Shown piece after piece: positions 31,111 through 39,835 of a stretch of 64,000 nt of DNA. The first letter of the stretch is position 1. Each line of letters opens with the position of its first letter. This DNA is from Variovorax sp. Root411 (lineage in GTDB: Bacteria; Pseudomonadota; Gammaproteobacteria; Burkholderiales; Burkholderiaceae_C), in contig NZ_LMDW01000020.1 in NCBI RefSeq assembly GCF_001425205.1, positions 314,489 through 378,488 on the forward strand. The letters are read 5' to 3'. The notes beneath the pieces are model-generated. The model saw nothing but the letters and a program-made list of their open reading frames with translations, ran no database searches and had not been told where the DNA came from. The position numbers and the translations under genes are program-made.

Positions 31111-32271
31111 ATGTCCGCCTGGGTCCTCCCGGATCACATTGCCGATGTGCTGCCCTCAGAGGCGCGCCACATCGAAGAACTTCGACGCCAGCTGCTCGAT
31201 ACCGCCCGTGGCTATGGCTACGAGCTGGTGATGCCGCCGCTGCTCGAGCACCTCGAATCGCTGCTCTCGGGCACCGGCGAGGCGCTCGACCTCCAAACCT
31301 TCAAGCTCGTCGACCAGCTCTCCGGCCGCAGCATGGGCCTGCGTGCCGACACCACCCCCCAGGTGGCGCGCATCGATGCCCATCTGCTGAACCGCGACGG
31401 CGTGGCCCGCCTGTGCTATTGCGGCCCGGTGCTCCACACTCGGCCCGACCGCCCGCACGCCACCCGTGAGCCGCTGCAGTTCGGCGCCGAGATCTACGGC
31501 CATGCCGGGCTCGAGGCCGACACCGAAACCCTGCTGCTGGCGCTCGACTGCCTCGACGCCGCCGGTCTGCGCGAAGGCGTGATCGTCGACCTGGCCGACG
31601 CCCGCATCGTGCGTGCGCTGTTCGCCGGCGTGCCGGTCGATGCCGCGTCGCTGGCCCGGGTGCATGCCGCGCTGGCCGCCAAGGACGCGAGCGAGCTCGA
31701 TTCGCTCACCAAGGACTTCCCCGCCGCCTCACGCGAAGGCCTGCGCGCCCTGGTCCAGCTGTACGGCGACGCGTCGGTGCTCGATGAGGCCACCAAGGCC
31801 CTGAAGGGCACGCCTGCCGTGGGCGCCGCGCTGGCCGGCCTGAAGCAGCTCGCTGCCGGCCTTCAGGGCGTGGCCGGCCGCCAGATCAGCTTCGACCTGG
31901 CCGACCTGCGCGGCTATGCGTACTACAGCGGCATGCGTTTCGGGATCTACGTGCCCGGCGCGGCCGATTCGCTGGTGCGCGGCGGCCGCTACGACGAAGT
32001 GGGAGCCGTGTTCGGCCGCAACCGTCCGGCCGTCGGCTTCAGCCTCGACGTGCGCGAGCTGGTCGGCGTGCTGCCGGCCCGCCCGCTGCGCGCCGCCATC
32101 CGCGCGCCCTGGAGCGACGCGGCCGGCCTGCGTCAGGCGATTGCCCAATTGCGCAAGTCCGGTGAAACGGTAGTCTGCGTGCTGCCGGGCCATGGCAGCG
32201 AAATCGATGAATTCCACTGCGACCGCGAGCTCGTCGAGCAAGCAGGGCAGTGGAGTGTCCGAGCGATCTGA
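31111..32271 (+). CDS. hisZ: ATP phosphoribosyltransferase regulatory subunit HisZ
   Basis: HisS paralogue (386 aa) that has lost aminoacylation and serves as regulatory subunit of the short-form ATP phosphoribosyltransferase HisG in histidine biosynthesis. The class II core is recognisable ([47 protein letters not shown]). There is no anticodon-binding domain. hisG is not in this window; the position before purA is the common beta-proteobacterial one. Confidence 0.93.
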   Translation: MSAWVLPDHIADVLPSEARHIEELRRQLLDTARGYGYELVMPPLLEHLESLLSGTGEALDLQTFKLVDQLSGRSMGLRADTTPQVARIDAHLLNRDGVARLCYCGPVLHTRPDRPHATREPLQFGAEIYGHAGLEADTETLLLALDCLDAAGLREGVIVDLADARIVRALFAGVPVDAASLARVHAALAAKDASELDSLTKDFPAASREGLRALVQLYGDASVLDEATKALKGTPAVGAALAGLKQLAAGLQGVAGRQISFDLADLRGYAYYSGMRFGIYVPGAADSLVRGGRYDEVGAVFGRNRPAVGFSLDVRELVGVLPARPLRAAIRAPWSDAAGLRQAIAQLRKSGETVVCVLPGHGSEIDEFHCDRELVEQAGQWSVRAI

Positions 32272-32279
32272 ATTTTTGA

Positions 32280-33626
<1,347 letters not shown>

Positions 33627-33642
33627 AGAGGAAAAAAGACCC

Positions 33643-34167
33643 ATGTTGACCGAAGACGGCAAGCATCTCTACGTCAGCTACGACGAATACCACAACCTGA
33701 TCGAGAAGCTCGCGATCAAGGTGCACCAGTCGGACTGGCAGTTCGACACCATCCTGTGCCTGGCGCGCGGCGGCATGCGCCCTGGCGACGTGCTCTCGCG
33801 CATCTTCAGCAAGCCGCTGGCCATCATGTCGACCAGCTCGTACCGTGCCGACGCAGGCACGGTGCAGGGCCATCTCGACATCGCACGCTTCATCACGACA
33901 CCCAAGGGCGAGATCGCTGGCAAGGTGCTGCTGGTCGACGACCTGGCCGACTCGGGCCATACGCTGCACGCTGTGATGGACATGCTGCGCAACAACTACA
34001 AGCCGATCACCGAACTGCGCAGCGCGGTGATCTGGACGAAGGCACTGTCGACCTTCACGCCCGACTACTCGGTCGAATACCTGGCGACCAACCCCTGGAT
34101 CCACCAGCCCTTCGAAGGCTACGACTCGCTCGGCGCCGAGAAGCTGATCGAGAAGTGGTCGGTCTGA
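33643..34167 (+). CDS. Purine-type phosphoribosyltransferase
   Basis: Type I phosphoribosyltransferase of 174 aa. The PRPP-binding loop is VLLVDDLADSGHTL near residues 96-109. ILCLARGGMRPGDVLSRI near 38-55 matches the xanthine/hypoxanthine salvage branch. Location next to purA fits purine salvage, but the base specificity (xanthine, guanine or hypoxanthine) cannot be decided from motifs alone. Confidence 0.85.
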   Translation: MLTEDGKHLYVSYDEYHNLIEKLAIKVHQSDWQFDTILCLARGGMRPGDVLSRIFSKPLAIMSTSSYRADAGTVQGHLDIARFITTPKGEIAGKVLLVDDLADSGHTLHAVMDMLRNNYKPITELRSAVIWTKALSTFTPDYSVEYLATNPWIHQPFEGYDSLGAEKLIEKWSV

Positions 34168-34171
34168 TCTC

Positions 34172-34540
34172 TCAGCCGGCGCCGCCGAGCATCTCGGCAT
34201 AGCGCCGCTGCATTTCTTCCGGCGTCAGCTTCTCGATGCTGTGCCCCACGTTCCAGCGATGGCCGAAGGGGTCGCGAAAAACGCCGGAGCGTTCCCCGTA
34301 AAACTGATCCTGCGGTGCCATGTCGAGCGTGGCGCCTGCAGCGACTGCGCGCGCCACCAACGTGTCGGCATCGTCCACATGCAGGTGCAGCGTGACGGCC
34401 GTGCCGCCCAGCGTCTTCGCACTGTGGATGTTGAATTCGGCGAATTCGTCCGAGATCATCAGGATCGCGCCGTTGTGGAAGTCCAGCTCCGCGTGGCCGA
34501 ATGCGCTGCTGACATGCCCGCTGCGCAGCCGCGATAGCAT
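34172..34540 (-). pseudogene. Shortened VOC (glyoxalase/PhnB-like) protein lacking its N-terminal half
   Basis: The frame encodes 122 aa matching the distal two-thirds of a PhnB/glyoxalase-type VOC protein: HAELDFHNGAILMISDE, LHLHVDDADTLVARAVAAGA and DPFGHRWNVGHSIEKLTPEEM. Complete relatives are about 150 aa and begin with a conserved beta strand-helix section ahead of HAEL; here only about 15 unrelated residues precede it. The region where the missing part should lie is the start of the divergent metC gene (6 nt between starts). It is either a truncated remnant or a recently shortened gene. The convergent phosphoribosyltransferase ends 4 nt away. Confidence 0.6.
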
Positions 34541-34546
34541 CCACCC

Positions 34547-35740
34547 ATGAGCAAGCCTTCCACGACCCTGATCCACCACCCCTACGTTCCGCCCGCCACC
34601 TTCGCCGCGCCGCAGCCCGGCGTGTTCAAGGCATCGACGGTGTTCTTTGCCGACGTGGCCGCCATGCGCGCGCGCGACTGGCGCACCAAGGCCGGCTATA
34701 CCTACGGCCTGCATGGCACGCCCACCACCTTCACGCTGGAAGAGCGCCTGGCCACGCTCGAAGGCGGCGCCGAGTGCCTGCTCGTGCCCAGCGGGCTGGC
34801 GGCCATCTCGCTGGTCTCGTTCGCTTTCCTCAAGACCGGCGACGAGGTGCTGATCCCCGACAACGCCTACGGACCCAACAAGGCGCTTGCCACCGGCGAA
34901 CTGGCGAACTTCGGCATCACCCATCGCCTGTACGACGCGATGAATCCGGCCGACCTCGCGGCCAAGCTGTCGGACCGCACGCGGCTGGTCTGGGTCGAGG
35001 CGGCCGGCTCGGTGACGATGGAGTTTCCCGACCTGCCTGCGCTCGTGAACGTCTGCCGCGCGCGCGGTGTGATGACCGCGCTCGACAACACCTGGGGCGC
35101 GGGCCTGGCCTTCGCGCCCTTCGATTTCAACGGCAGCGGGCAGGGCGTCGACATCTCGGTGCACGCGCTCACCAAGTACCCGAGCGGCGGCGGCGACGTG
35201 CTCATGGGCAGCGTGACAACGCGCGACGAGCGGCTGCACCGCGCGCTCAAGCTCACGCACATGCGCATGGGTTGGGGCATCGGCGTGGGCGACGTGGAAA
35301 CGCTGCTGCGCTCGCTGCCCAGCATCGCGCTGCGCTATGCCGCGCACGACCGCGCGGCGCGCGAACTGGCCGGCTGGCTCAATGGCTGCGAGGAGATTGC
35401 GCAGGTGCTGCACCCCGCGCTCGAAGACTCGCCGGGCCACACCCACTGGCGTGCGCTGTGCGGCGCCACCGACCTCGCGGCGGGCCTGTTCTCGGTGGTA
35501 TTCGACGAGCGCTACAGCACCGAGCAGGTCGATCGTTTCTGCGACAGCCTGCGGCTGTTCCGCCTCGGCTATTCGTGGGGCGGACCGATCAGCCTCGTGG
35601 TGCCTTATGACATCGGCCTGATGCGCGACGCCGGCGTGGCGCGCTGGCCTTACAAGGGCACGCTCGTTCGTTTTTCCATCGGCCTCGAAGACGTCGAAGA
35701 CCTGCGCGCCGACCTTCAGCAGGCCTTGGCGCGGATGTAA
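34547..35740 (+). CDS. metC: Cystathionine beta-lyase
   Basis: PLP-dependent Cys/Met-metabolism enzyme (397 aa). MetC cleaves cystathionine to homocysteine, pyruvate and ammonia. The N-terminus RTKAGYTYGLHGTPTTFTLEERLATLEGG is represented by its motif YGLHGTPT. The cofactor lysine lies in SVHALTKYPSGGGDVLMG near 210. LDNTWGAG holds the pyridine-nitrogen Asp. Assignment as MetC rather than MetB or MetZ rests on the overall motif set and is reasonably but not fully certain. Confidence 0.88.
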   Translation: MSKPSTTLIHHPYVPPATFAAPQPGVFKASTVFFADVAAMRARDWRTKAGYTYGLHGTPTTFTLEERLATLEGGAECLLVPSGLAAISLVSFAFLKTGDEVLIPDNAYGPNKALATGELANFGITHRLYDAMNPADLAAKLSDRTRLVWVEAAGSVTMEFPDLPALVNVCRARGVMTALDNTWGAGLAFAPFDFNGSGQGVDISVHALTKYPSGGGDVLMGSVTTRDERLHRALKLTHMRMGWGIGVGDVETLLRSLPSIALRYAAHDRAARELAGWLNGCEEIAQVLHPALEDSPGHTHWRALCGATDLAAGLFSVVFDERYSTEQVDRFCDSLRLFRLGYSWGGPISLVVPYDIGLMRDAGVARWPYKGTLVRFSIGLEDVEDLRADLQQALARM

Positions 35741-35771
35741 AAAATCGCTTCCTGATCCTTGGGGGCGCCAC

Positions 35772-35801
35772 GGGGTACCCCATGAGGTACCGTCTCGAGA
35801 C
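35772..35801. repeat. Three adjacent perfect palindromes upstream of the small Lys-rich gene
   Basis: GGGGTACCCC (35772-35781), GGTACC (35786-35791) and GTCTCGAGAC (35792-35801) lie almost end to end in a 126-nt gap between metC and the next gene. About 65 nt separate them from the start codon at 35867. They could be protein-binding sites or a cruciform-prone terminator region; no T-tract is present. Confidence 0.5.
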
Positions 35802-35866
35802 TGCGGCGTTATCGCTTACAGTAGGCCACGTGCAGTCACCCTGACTGCCTCGCCCAAGGAGAAGCA

Positions 35867-36070
35867 GTGGCAACACCCAATTACGGCTACGAGAAGCGCC
35901 AGAAAGAGCTGGCCAAGAAGAAAAAGAAGGAAGACAAGCTCCGGGAAAAGGCGAACCGCAAACTCAGCCCGAGCAGCGACGGCCTGGCGCCCGGAGACCC
36001 GGAAACCGACGTGGCCTCGCTCGAACGCGATCCACCCACGGTGCCCGAGTTGCCCACCAAGAACGGTTGA
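35867..36070 (+). CDS. Small Lys-rich protein of unknown function
   Basis: Not assigned to a named family. The 67-aa protein begins MATPNYGYEKRQKELAKK, has a strongly basic helix to about residue 32 and an acidic, Pro-rich tail. It starts at the GTG at 35867 with a good AAGGAG-type site (about 35856-35862). A strong terminator follows 24 nt after the stop, making it a self-contained monocistronic unit. Similar small proteins are common in beta-proteobacteria as I recall, but no role is known to me. Confidence 0.75.
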   Translation: MATPNYGYEKRQKELAKKKKKEDKLREKANRKLSPSSDGLAPGDPETDVASLERDPPTVPELPTKNG

Positions 36071-36094
36071 TCCGCTCCTGGAACGTCGATCAAG

Positions 36095-36131
36095 AAGCCG
36101 CCGCAGGCCTGTGCCTGCGGCGGCTTTTTTT
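36095..36131 (+). terminator. Strong intrinsic terminator
   Basis: GCCGCCGCAGGC and GCCTGCGGCGGC form a 12-bp stem around a short loop (36097-36124), followed by TTTTTTT. An AA run precedes the stem, so it may work in both directions, ending the small gene on the plus strand and the esterase gene (stop at 36135) on the minus strand. Confidence 0.88.
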
Positions 36132-36134
36132 CCA

Positions 36135-36788
36135 TTATTTGGGCAGCAGCTTGCGCAGTTCGGGCCAGACGTTGTCGAGCAGTTGCGGCTGTGCCGCGGC
36201 GGTCGGATGGATGCGGTCGGACTGGAACAGCGAGAGCGCATCGGGCGCATCGGCCACGCCCTTGAGCAGGAAGGGAACGAGCGCGGACTTGGTGGTGCCC
36301 GCCACCTTGGAGAACACTGCCTCGAAGCGCCGCGTGTAGTCGCCGCCATAGTTGGGCGGCACCTGGATGCCGACGATCAGCACCTTCGCGCCCGCAGCCT
36401 GCGCGGCCCTGGCGATCTGCAGCAGGTTGCTTTCCGTGTCCGCGAGCGGCAGGCCGCGCAGGGCGTCGTTGGCGCCGAGCTCGATCACCACGTGGCTGGG
36501 CTTGTGCTGCGCAAGCAGCGACGCAAAGCGGGCGCGCCCACCGGAGCTGGTGTCGCCGCTGATGCTGGCGTTGACCACCGTGGCCGCGATCTTCTGCTGC
36601 GCAAGCCTTTTTTCCAGCAGGGGCACCCAGCCTTCGCCGCGCTTGAGGCCGTACTCTGCGCTCAGCGAATCGCCGAGCACCAGGATCACCGGCTTGCCGG
36701 TTGCCACAGCCTGGGCCTGCGCCGCGGCCGTCCATATCCCCGCGCTGCCGAGCGCGGCGGTGGTCAAGATAAAGTCACGTCGATTCAA
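36135..36788 (-). CDS. SGNH-hydrolase arylesterase / TesA-like lysophospholipase
   Basis: GDSL-family hydrolase (217 aa) related to TesA. The nucleophile is Ser41 in LGDSLSAEYG, the block III motif is ELGANDALRGLP, and the catalytic Asp/His are in SDRIHPTAAAQP. The N-terminus NRRDFILTTAALGSAG ending in AQAQA is a Tat-like or Sec signal, so it acts in the periplasm. The start is a TTG at 36788; no ATG fits and GGAAAGG lies upstream. It is divergent from the YbbA-like ATPase, the same arrangement as tesA-ybbA in E. coli. Confidence 0.87.
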   Translation of the reverse strand: MNRRDFILTTAALGSAGIWTAAAQAQAVATGKPVILVLGDSLSAEYGLKRGEGWVPLLEKRLAQQKIAATVVNASISGDTSSGGRARFASLLAQHKPSHVVIELGANDALRGLPLADTESNLLQIARAAQAAGAKVLIVGIQVPPNYGGDYTRRFEAVFSKVAGTTKSALVPFLLKGVADAPDALSLFQSDRIHPTAAAQPQLLDNVWPELRKLLPK

Positions 36789-36803
36789 AACCAGAGCCTT
36801 TCC

Positions 36804-37514
36804 ATGTCCCAACCCCCGTCTGATGCCATTGTCGCCGTCGAGCATGTCTTCAAGTCCGTCACCGACTCGACCGGCACGCTGGACATTCTGCAGGACATCG
36901 ATTTCACCCTCGGCGCGCGGGAAACCGCCGCCATCGTCGGCGCCTCGGGCTCCGGCAAGAGCACCTTGCTGTCGATCATCGCGGGGCTGGACACGCCCAC
37001 GCGCGGCACGGTGCGCATCGCCGGCGAGGACATCTTCGCCATCGACGAGGACGAGCGCGCAGCGGTCCGGGCGCAGCGCGTGGGCTTCGTGTTCCAGAGC
37101 TTCCAACTGCTCGGCAACCTCAGCGCGCTCGAAAACGTGATGCTTCCGCTGGAGCTGGCCAACCGCAAGGACGCCCGCAAGGCAGCCACCGAAATGCTCG
37201 GCCGCGTCGGGCTCGGCCAGCGGCTCGGCCACTATCCCAAGGTGCTCTCGGGCGGCGAACAGCAGCGCGTGGCGCTGGCCCGCGCCTTCGTGGTCCAGCC
37301 CGCGCTGCTGCTGGCCGACGAGCCCACCGGCAGCCTGGACTTCGCAACGGGCGAGCAGGTGATGCGGCTGATGTTCGACCTCAACCGTGAACTGGGCACC
37401 ACGCTCGTGCTCGTCACCCACGACCGCGGAATTGCGGCGCGGTGCGAGCGGCGCATCACGATCGAGGCCGGGCACGTCGCGCTTAATGAAAAAGTGGCTC
37501 TGGCGCCCGCATGA
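36804..37514 (+). CDS. ABC transporter ATP-binding protein (YbbA/LolD-like)
   Basis: ABC ATPase of 236 aa, MacB/LolD type. Walker A is GASGSGKSTLL near 46-56, the Q-loop is in VGFVFQSFQL, the signature is LSGGEQQRVALARAF, and Walker B is LLADEPTGSLD. Such ATPases normally drive an FtsX-like permease (YbbP in E. coli), but the next genes encode no such permease. Partnership is therefore unclear: a remote permease, or a function linked to the downstream membrane proteins. Divergence from the tesA-like gene matches ybbA synteny. Confidence 0.88.
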   Translation: MSQPPSDAIVAVEHVFKSVTDSTGTLDILQDIDFTLGARETAAIVGASGSGKSTLLSIIAGLDTPTRGTVRIAGEDIFAIDEDERAAVRAQRVGFVFQSFQLLGNLSALENVMLPLELANRKDARKAATEMLGRVGLGQRLGHYPKVLSGGEQQRVALARAFVVQPALLLADEPTGSLDFATGEQVMRLMFDLNRELGTTLVLVTHDRGIAARCERRITIEAGHVALNEKVALAPA

Positions 37515-37526
37515 CAAGCGCAATAA

Positions 37527-37543
37527 GCTATCAAATAAATAGC
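37527..37543. repeat. Interrupted palindrome GCTAT-N7-ATAGC
   Basis: GCTAT (37527-37531) and ATAGC (37539-37543) flank CAAATAA in the 51-nt gap after the ABC ATPase. It resembles the small GCTAT/ATAGC palindromes common between Comamonadaceae genes; that statement is from general familiarity. A similar element is in rluB at 15720-15736. Confidence 0.45.
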
Positions 37544-37565
37544 GAGTCAACTCGAGGAGATAGCC

Positions 37566-38060
37566 ATGGAGGAACTTCCGCCGGACGCCGTCCTGGCGCT
37601 GCAGCGCGGCAGGATGATCGAGGCCATCAAGATCGTGCGCAATCGCACGGGCGTGGACCTCAAGTCGGCCAAGGAAGCCGTCGATCGCTACGCCGACCGG
37701 CAGGAAGCAGGGGATGGCGATGCTCCGTGCGGCCGCGGTGCGCCCGCTGCCGCAAGGCAGGACCGCGGCTTCGCGGCCATGCCGTCCACCGCGCTCGCGG
37801 CGCTGGCGCGGGGCAACAGGATCGAGGCCATCCGCCTCACCCGCGAGGCCACCGGCCTGAGCCTGGCCGCGGCCAAGCGGCTGGTAGACAACCACGAGGA
37901 TCCGTCGGGCATCGGCTTCGGCCCCTTGACCCGGCACATGCCCCGATGCTCGATGAACGAACCGGGCCGGGTGCATGGCGATGGCTACAAGTGGCTGCCG
38001 ACGTTGGTCATCGTGATGGCCGCGCTCATGATCTGGCTGTATTTCGGCAGAGGGACTTGA
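37566..38060 (+). CDS. Membrane-anchored protein with two L7/L12-C-terminal-like motifs
   Basis: The 164-aa protein contains two copies of the helix-turn-helix segment of the ribosomal L7/L12 C-terminal domain: GRMIEAIKIVRNRTGVDLKSA (about 15-35, followed by KEAVDRY) and NRIEAIRLTREATGLSLAAA (about 82-102, followed by KRLVDNH). A linker with Pro/Ala/Gly separates them, and a single C-terminal transmembrane helix covers about 143-160 (LPTLVIVMAALMIWLYF). A ribosome site (GAGGAGATAGCC) precedes the ATG. It is 4 nt from the next gene, so they form a pair. In ribosomal L7/L12 this motif recruits translation GTPases; whether it does so here is unknown. Confidence 0.82.
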   Translation: MEELPPDAVLALQRGRMIEAIKIVRNRTGVDLKSAKEAVDRYADRQEAGDGDAPCGRGAPAAARQDRGFAAMPSTALAALARGNRIEAIRLTREATGLSLAAAKRLVDNHEDPSGIGFGPLTRHMPRCSMNEPGRVHGDGYKWLPTLVIVMAALMIWLYFGRGT

Positions 38061-38064
38061 ACCG

Positions 38065-39048
38065 ATGATCGTTCCCCAGTTCTGGGCGGAAGGCCGCATC
38101 CAGGAGCGTGTCGCGGGCAAGCAGTTCACCGTGCGCCGCTACGGCTGGTCCGACGAGAGCCCGATCGCCGCGCAGGCGCATGCCGACCAGCGCACGCGCG
38201 ACGCCTTCGACCGCATCGTCCACCAGGGCGAGAAGCTCGAACGCCGCGAACGCAAGGTGCCCTACAACGGCGCCGACGGCATGCCGATCCGCGAGGAAAT
38301 CGTCGAGCGCCATGGCGACACCGTCATCACGCGCAACACTTACGGCGCGCGCTGCCTCAATACGCCCGATGTGCTGTTCGTCGACATGGATTTCGAGGAG
38401 CCCCTGCGCGGCAGCGTGTTCGGCTTTGCGCTGGTGCCGGCGCTGATCGCGGGCGTGGTCGGCGGCTGGGCCGCCAAGACCTGGCTGGGTGGATTGGTCG
38501 CGGCTATCGTGGTGTTCGCCGTGGCCTGGGTCATCGGGCAGCGCAAGAAGCGCGGCGAGCCCAGCGGCAACCCCGTGCCGGAGAAGCAGGCGGCCGAGCG
38601 CATCGCGCGCTTCATGCAGCAGCACCCCGACTGGAACCTGCGCATCTACCGCACGCCCGCGGGCTTCCGGGTGCTGGCGATGCACGATGTCTTCAGCCCG
38701 TCCGACACCGCGGTGGCCGACTGCTTCCAGGCGCTGGGCGTCGACAAGGTCTACGCGCGCATGTGCCGCAACCAGAACTGCTTTCGCGCCCGGGTGAGCG
38801 CCAAGCCCTGGCGCATCGGCATCGGCGACCACATGCGGCCCCGGCCGGGCGTGTGGCCGGTGTCGCCCGACAAGCTGCCCGCACGCGACGCCTGGATCGC
38901 GCGCTACGAAAAGGCCGCCGAAGGCCATGCCGCCTGCCAGTACCTGGAGAGCGTTGGCAATGGCGGGAAGGTGCATCCGAGTGCGCTGGCGGTGCAGGAG
39001 CTGCACGACGAGCGCACTCGCGCGCTCAGCGGTTTGCCGTTGGCCTGA
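38065..39048 (+). CDS. Uncharacterised membrane protein with a conserved-looking C-terminal domain
   Basis: Not recognised. The 327-aa protein has a soluble N-terminal part (1-115), a central hydrophobic segment that can span the membrane twice (about 116-158, FALVPALIAGVVGGWAAKTW and LGGLVAAIVVFAVAWVI), and a C-terminal domain. That domain contains WNLRIYRTPAGFRVLAMHD (190-208), a CRNQNC pair (Cys234 and Cys239), FRARVSAKPWR (240-250) and ACQYLESVG. The motif-rich C-terminus looks enzymatic or nucleic-acid binding, but I cannot name it. It is coupled to the L7/L12-like gene (4-nt gap) and precedes rlmB by 28 nt. Confidence 0.8.
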   Translation: MIVPQFWAEGRIQERVAGKQFTVRRYGWSDESPIAAQAHADQRTRDAFDRIVHQGEKLERRERKVPYNGADGMPIREEIVERHGDTVITRNTYGARCLNTPDVLFVDMDFEEPLRGSVFGFALVPALIAGVVGGWAAKTWLGGLVAAIVVFAVAWVIGQRKKRGEPSGNPVPEKQAAERIARFMQQHPDWNLRIYRTPAGFRVLAMHDVFSPSDTAVADCFQALGVDKVYARMCRNQNCFRARVSAKPWRIGIGDHMRPRPGVWPVSPDKLPARDAWIARYEKAAEGHAACQYLESVGNGGKVHPSALAVQELHDERTRALSGLPLA

Positions 39049-39076
39049 CCGAGCCTGGGGTAGGGATAATCAGGGG

Positions 39077-39823
39077 ATGTCTTCTCCCAAAGTGATCTTC
39101 GGCTTCCATGCCGTGGGCGTGCGCATCAAGACCGCGCCGAAATCGGTGCTCGAAGTGATGTTCGACGCCAGCCGGCGCGATGCGCGCATGAAACAGTTCA
39201 TCGCGCGTGCGCAGGAAGCCGGCGTGCGGCTGGTCGAGGCCGACGGCCTGCGGCTGTCCAAGCTCAGCGGCAGCCACGGCCACCAGGGCGTGGTGGCGCG
39301 CGTGGAGCCCGCCGCGCAAATCCATTCGCTCGACGAACTGCTCGAAGGCCTCGAAGAGGCCGGCACCGTGCCCCTGCTGCTGGTGCTCGACGGCGTGACC
39401 GATCCGCACAACCTCGGCGCCTGCCTGCGCGTGGCCGACGGCGCGGGCGCGCACGCGGTCATCGCCCCCAAGGACCACGCGGCCGGCATCAATGCCACCG
39501 TGGCCAAGGTGGCGAGCGGCGCGGCCGAGACGGTGCCGTACTTCATGGTCACCAACCTCGCGCGCACGCTGAACGAACTCAAGGAGCGCAACATCTGGTG
39601 CGTGGGCACCAGCGACGACGCGCCGGGCACGATCTACCAGAGCGACTTCAAGCGCCCCCTGGCGCTGGTGCTGGGCGCCGAGGGCGAAGGCATGCGGCAA
39701 CTTACGCGCAAGACCTGCGACGAACTGGTGAGCATCCCGATGGCCGGCGCGGTCGAGAGCCTGAACGTCTCGGTGGCGAGCGGCGTGTGCCTCTACGAGG
39801 CGATGCGCCAGCGCGGCGCCTGA
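39077..39823 (+). CDS. rlmB: 23S rRNA (guanosine-2'-O-)-methyltransferase RlmB
   Basis: SPOUT/TrmH-family methyltransferase of 248 aa, which in E. coli methylates the 2'-O of G2251 in 23S rRNA. An N-terminal L30e-like RNA-binding part (about 1-90) precedes the SPOUT domain. Motifs are VLDGVTDPHNLGACLRVAD, VLGAEGEGMRQLTRKTCDE and IPMAGAVESLNVSVASGVCLYE, with the knot and SAM-binding residues intact. The ATG at 39077 follows CAGGGG. It ends 12 nt from the convergent FAD reductase. Confidence 0.93.
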   Translation: MSSPKVIFGFHAVGVRIKTAPKSVLEVMFDASRRDARMKQFIARAQEAGVRLVEADGLRLSKLSGSHGHQGVVARVEPAAQIHSLDELLEGLEEAGTVPLLLVLDGVTDPHNLGACLRVADGAGAHAVIAPKDHAAGINATVAKVASGAAETVPYFMVTNLARTLNELKERNIWCVGTSDDAPGTIYQSDFKRPLALVLGAEGEGMRQLTRKTCDELVSIPMAGAVESLNVSVASGVCLYEAMRQRGA

Positions 39824-39835
39824 GCGTCTCTCCGG

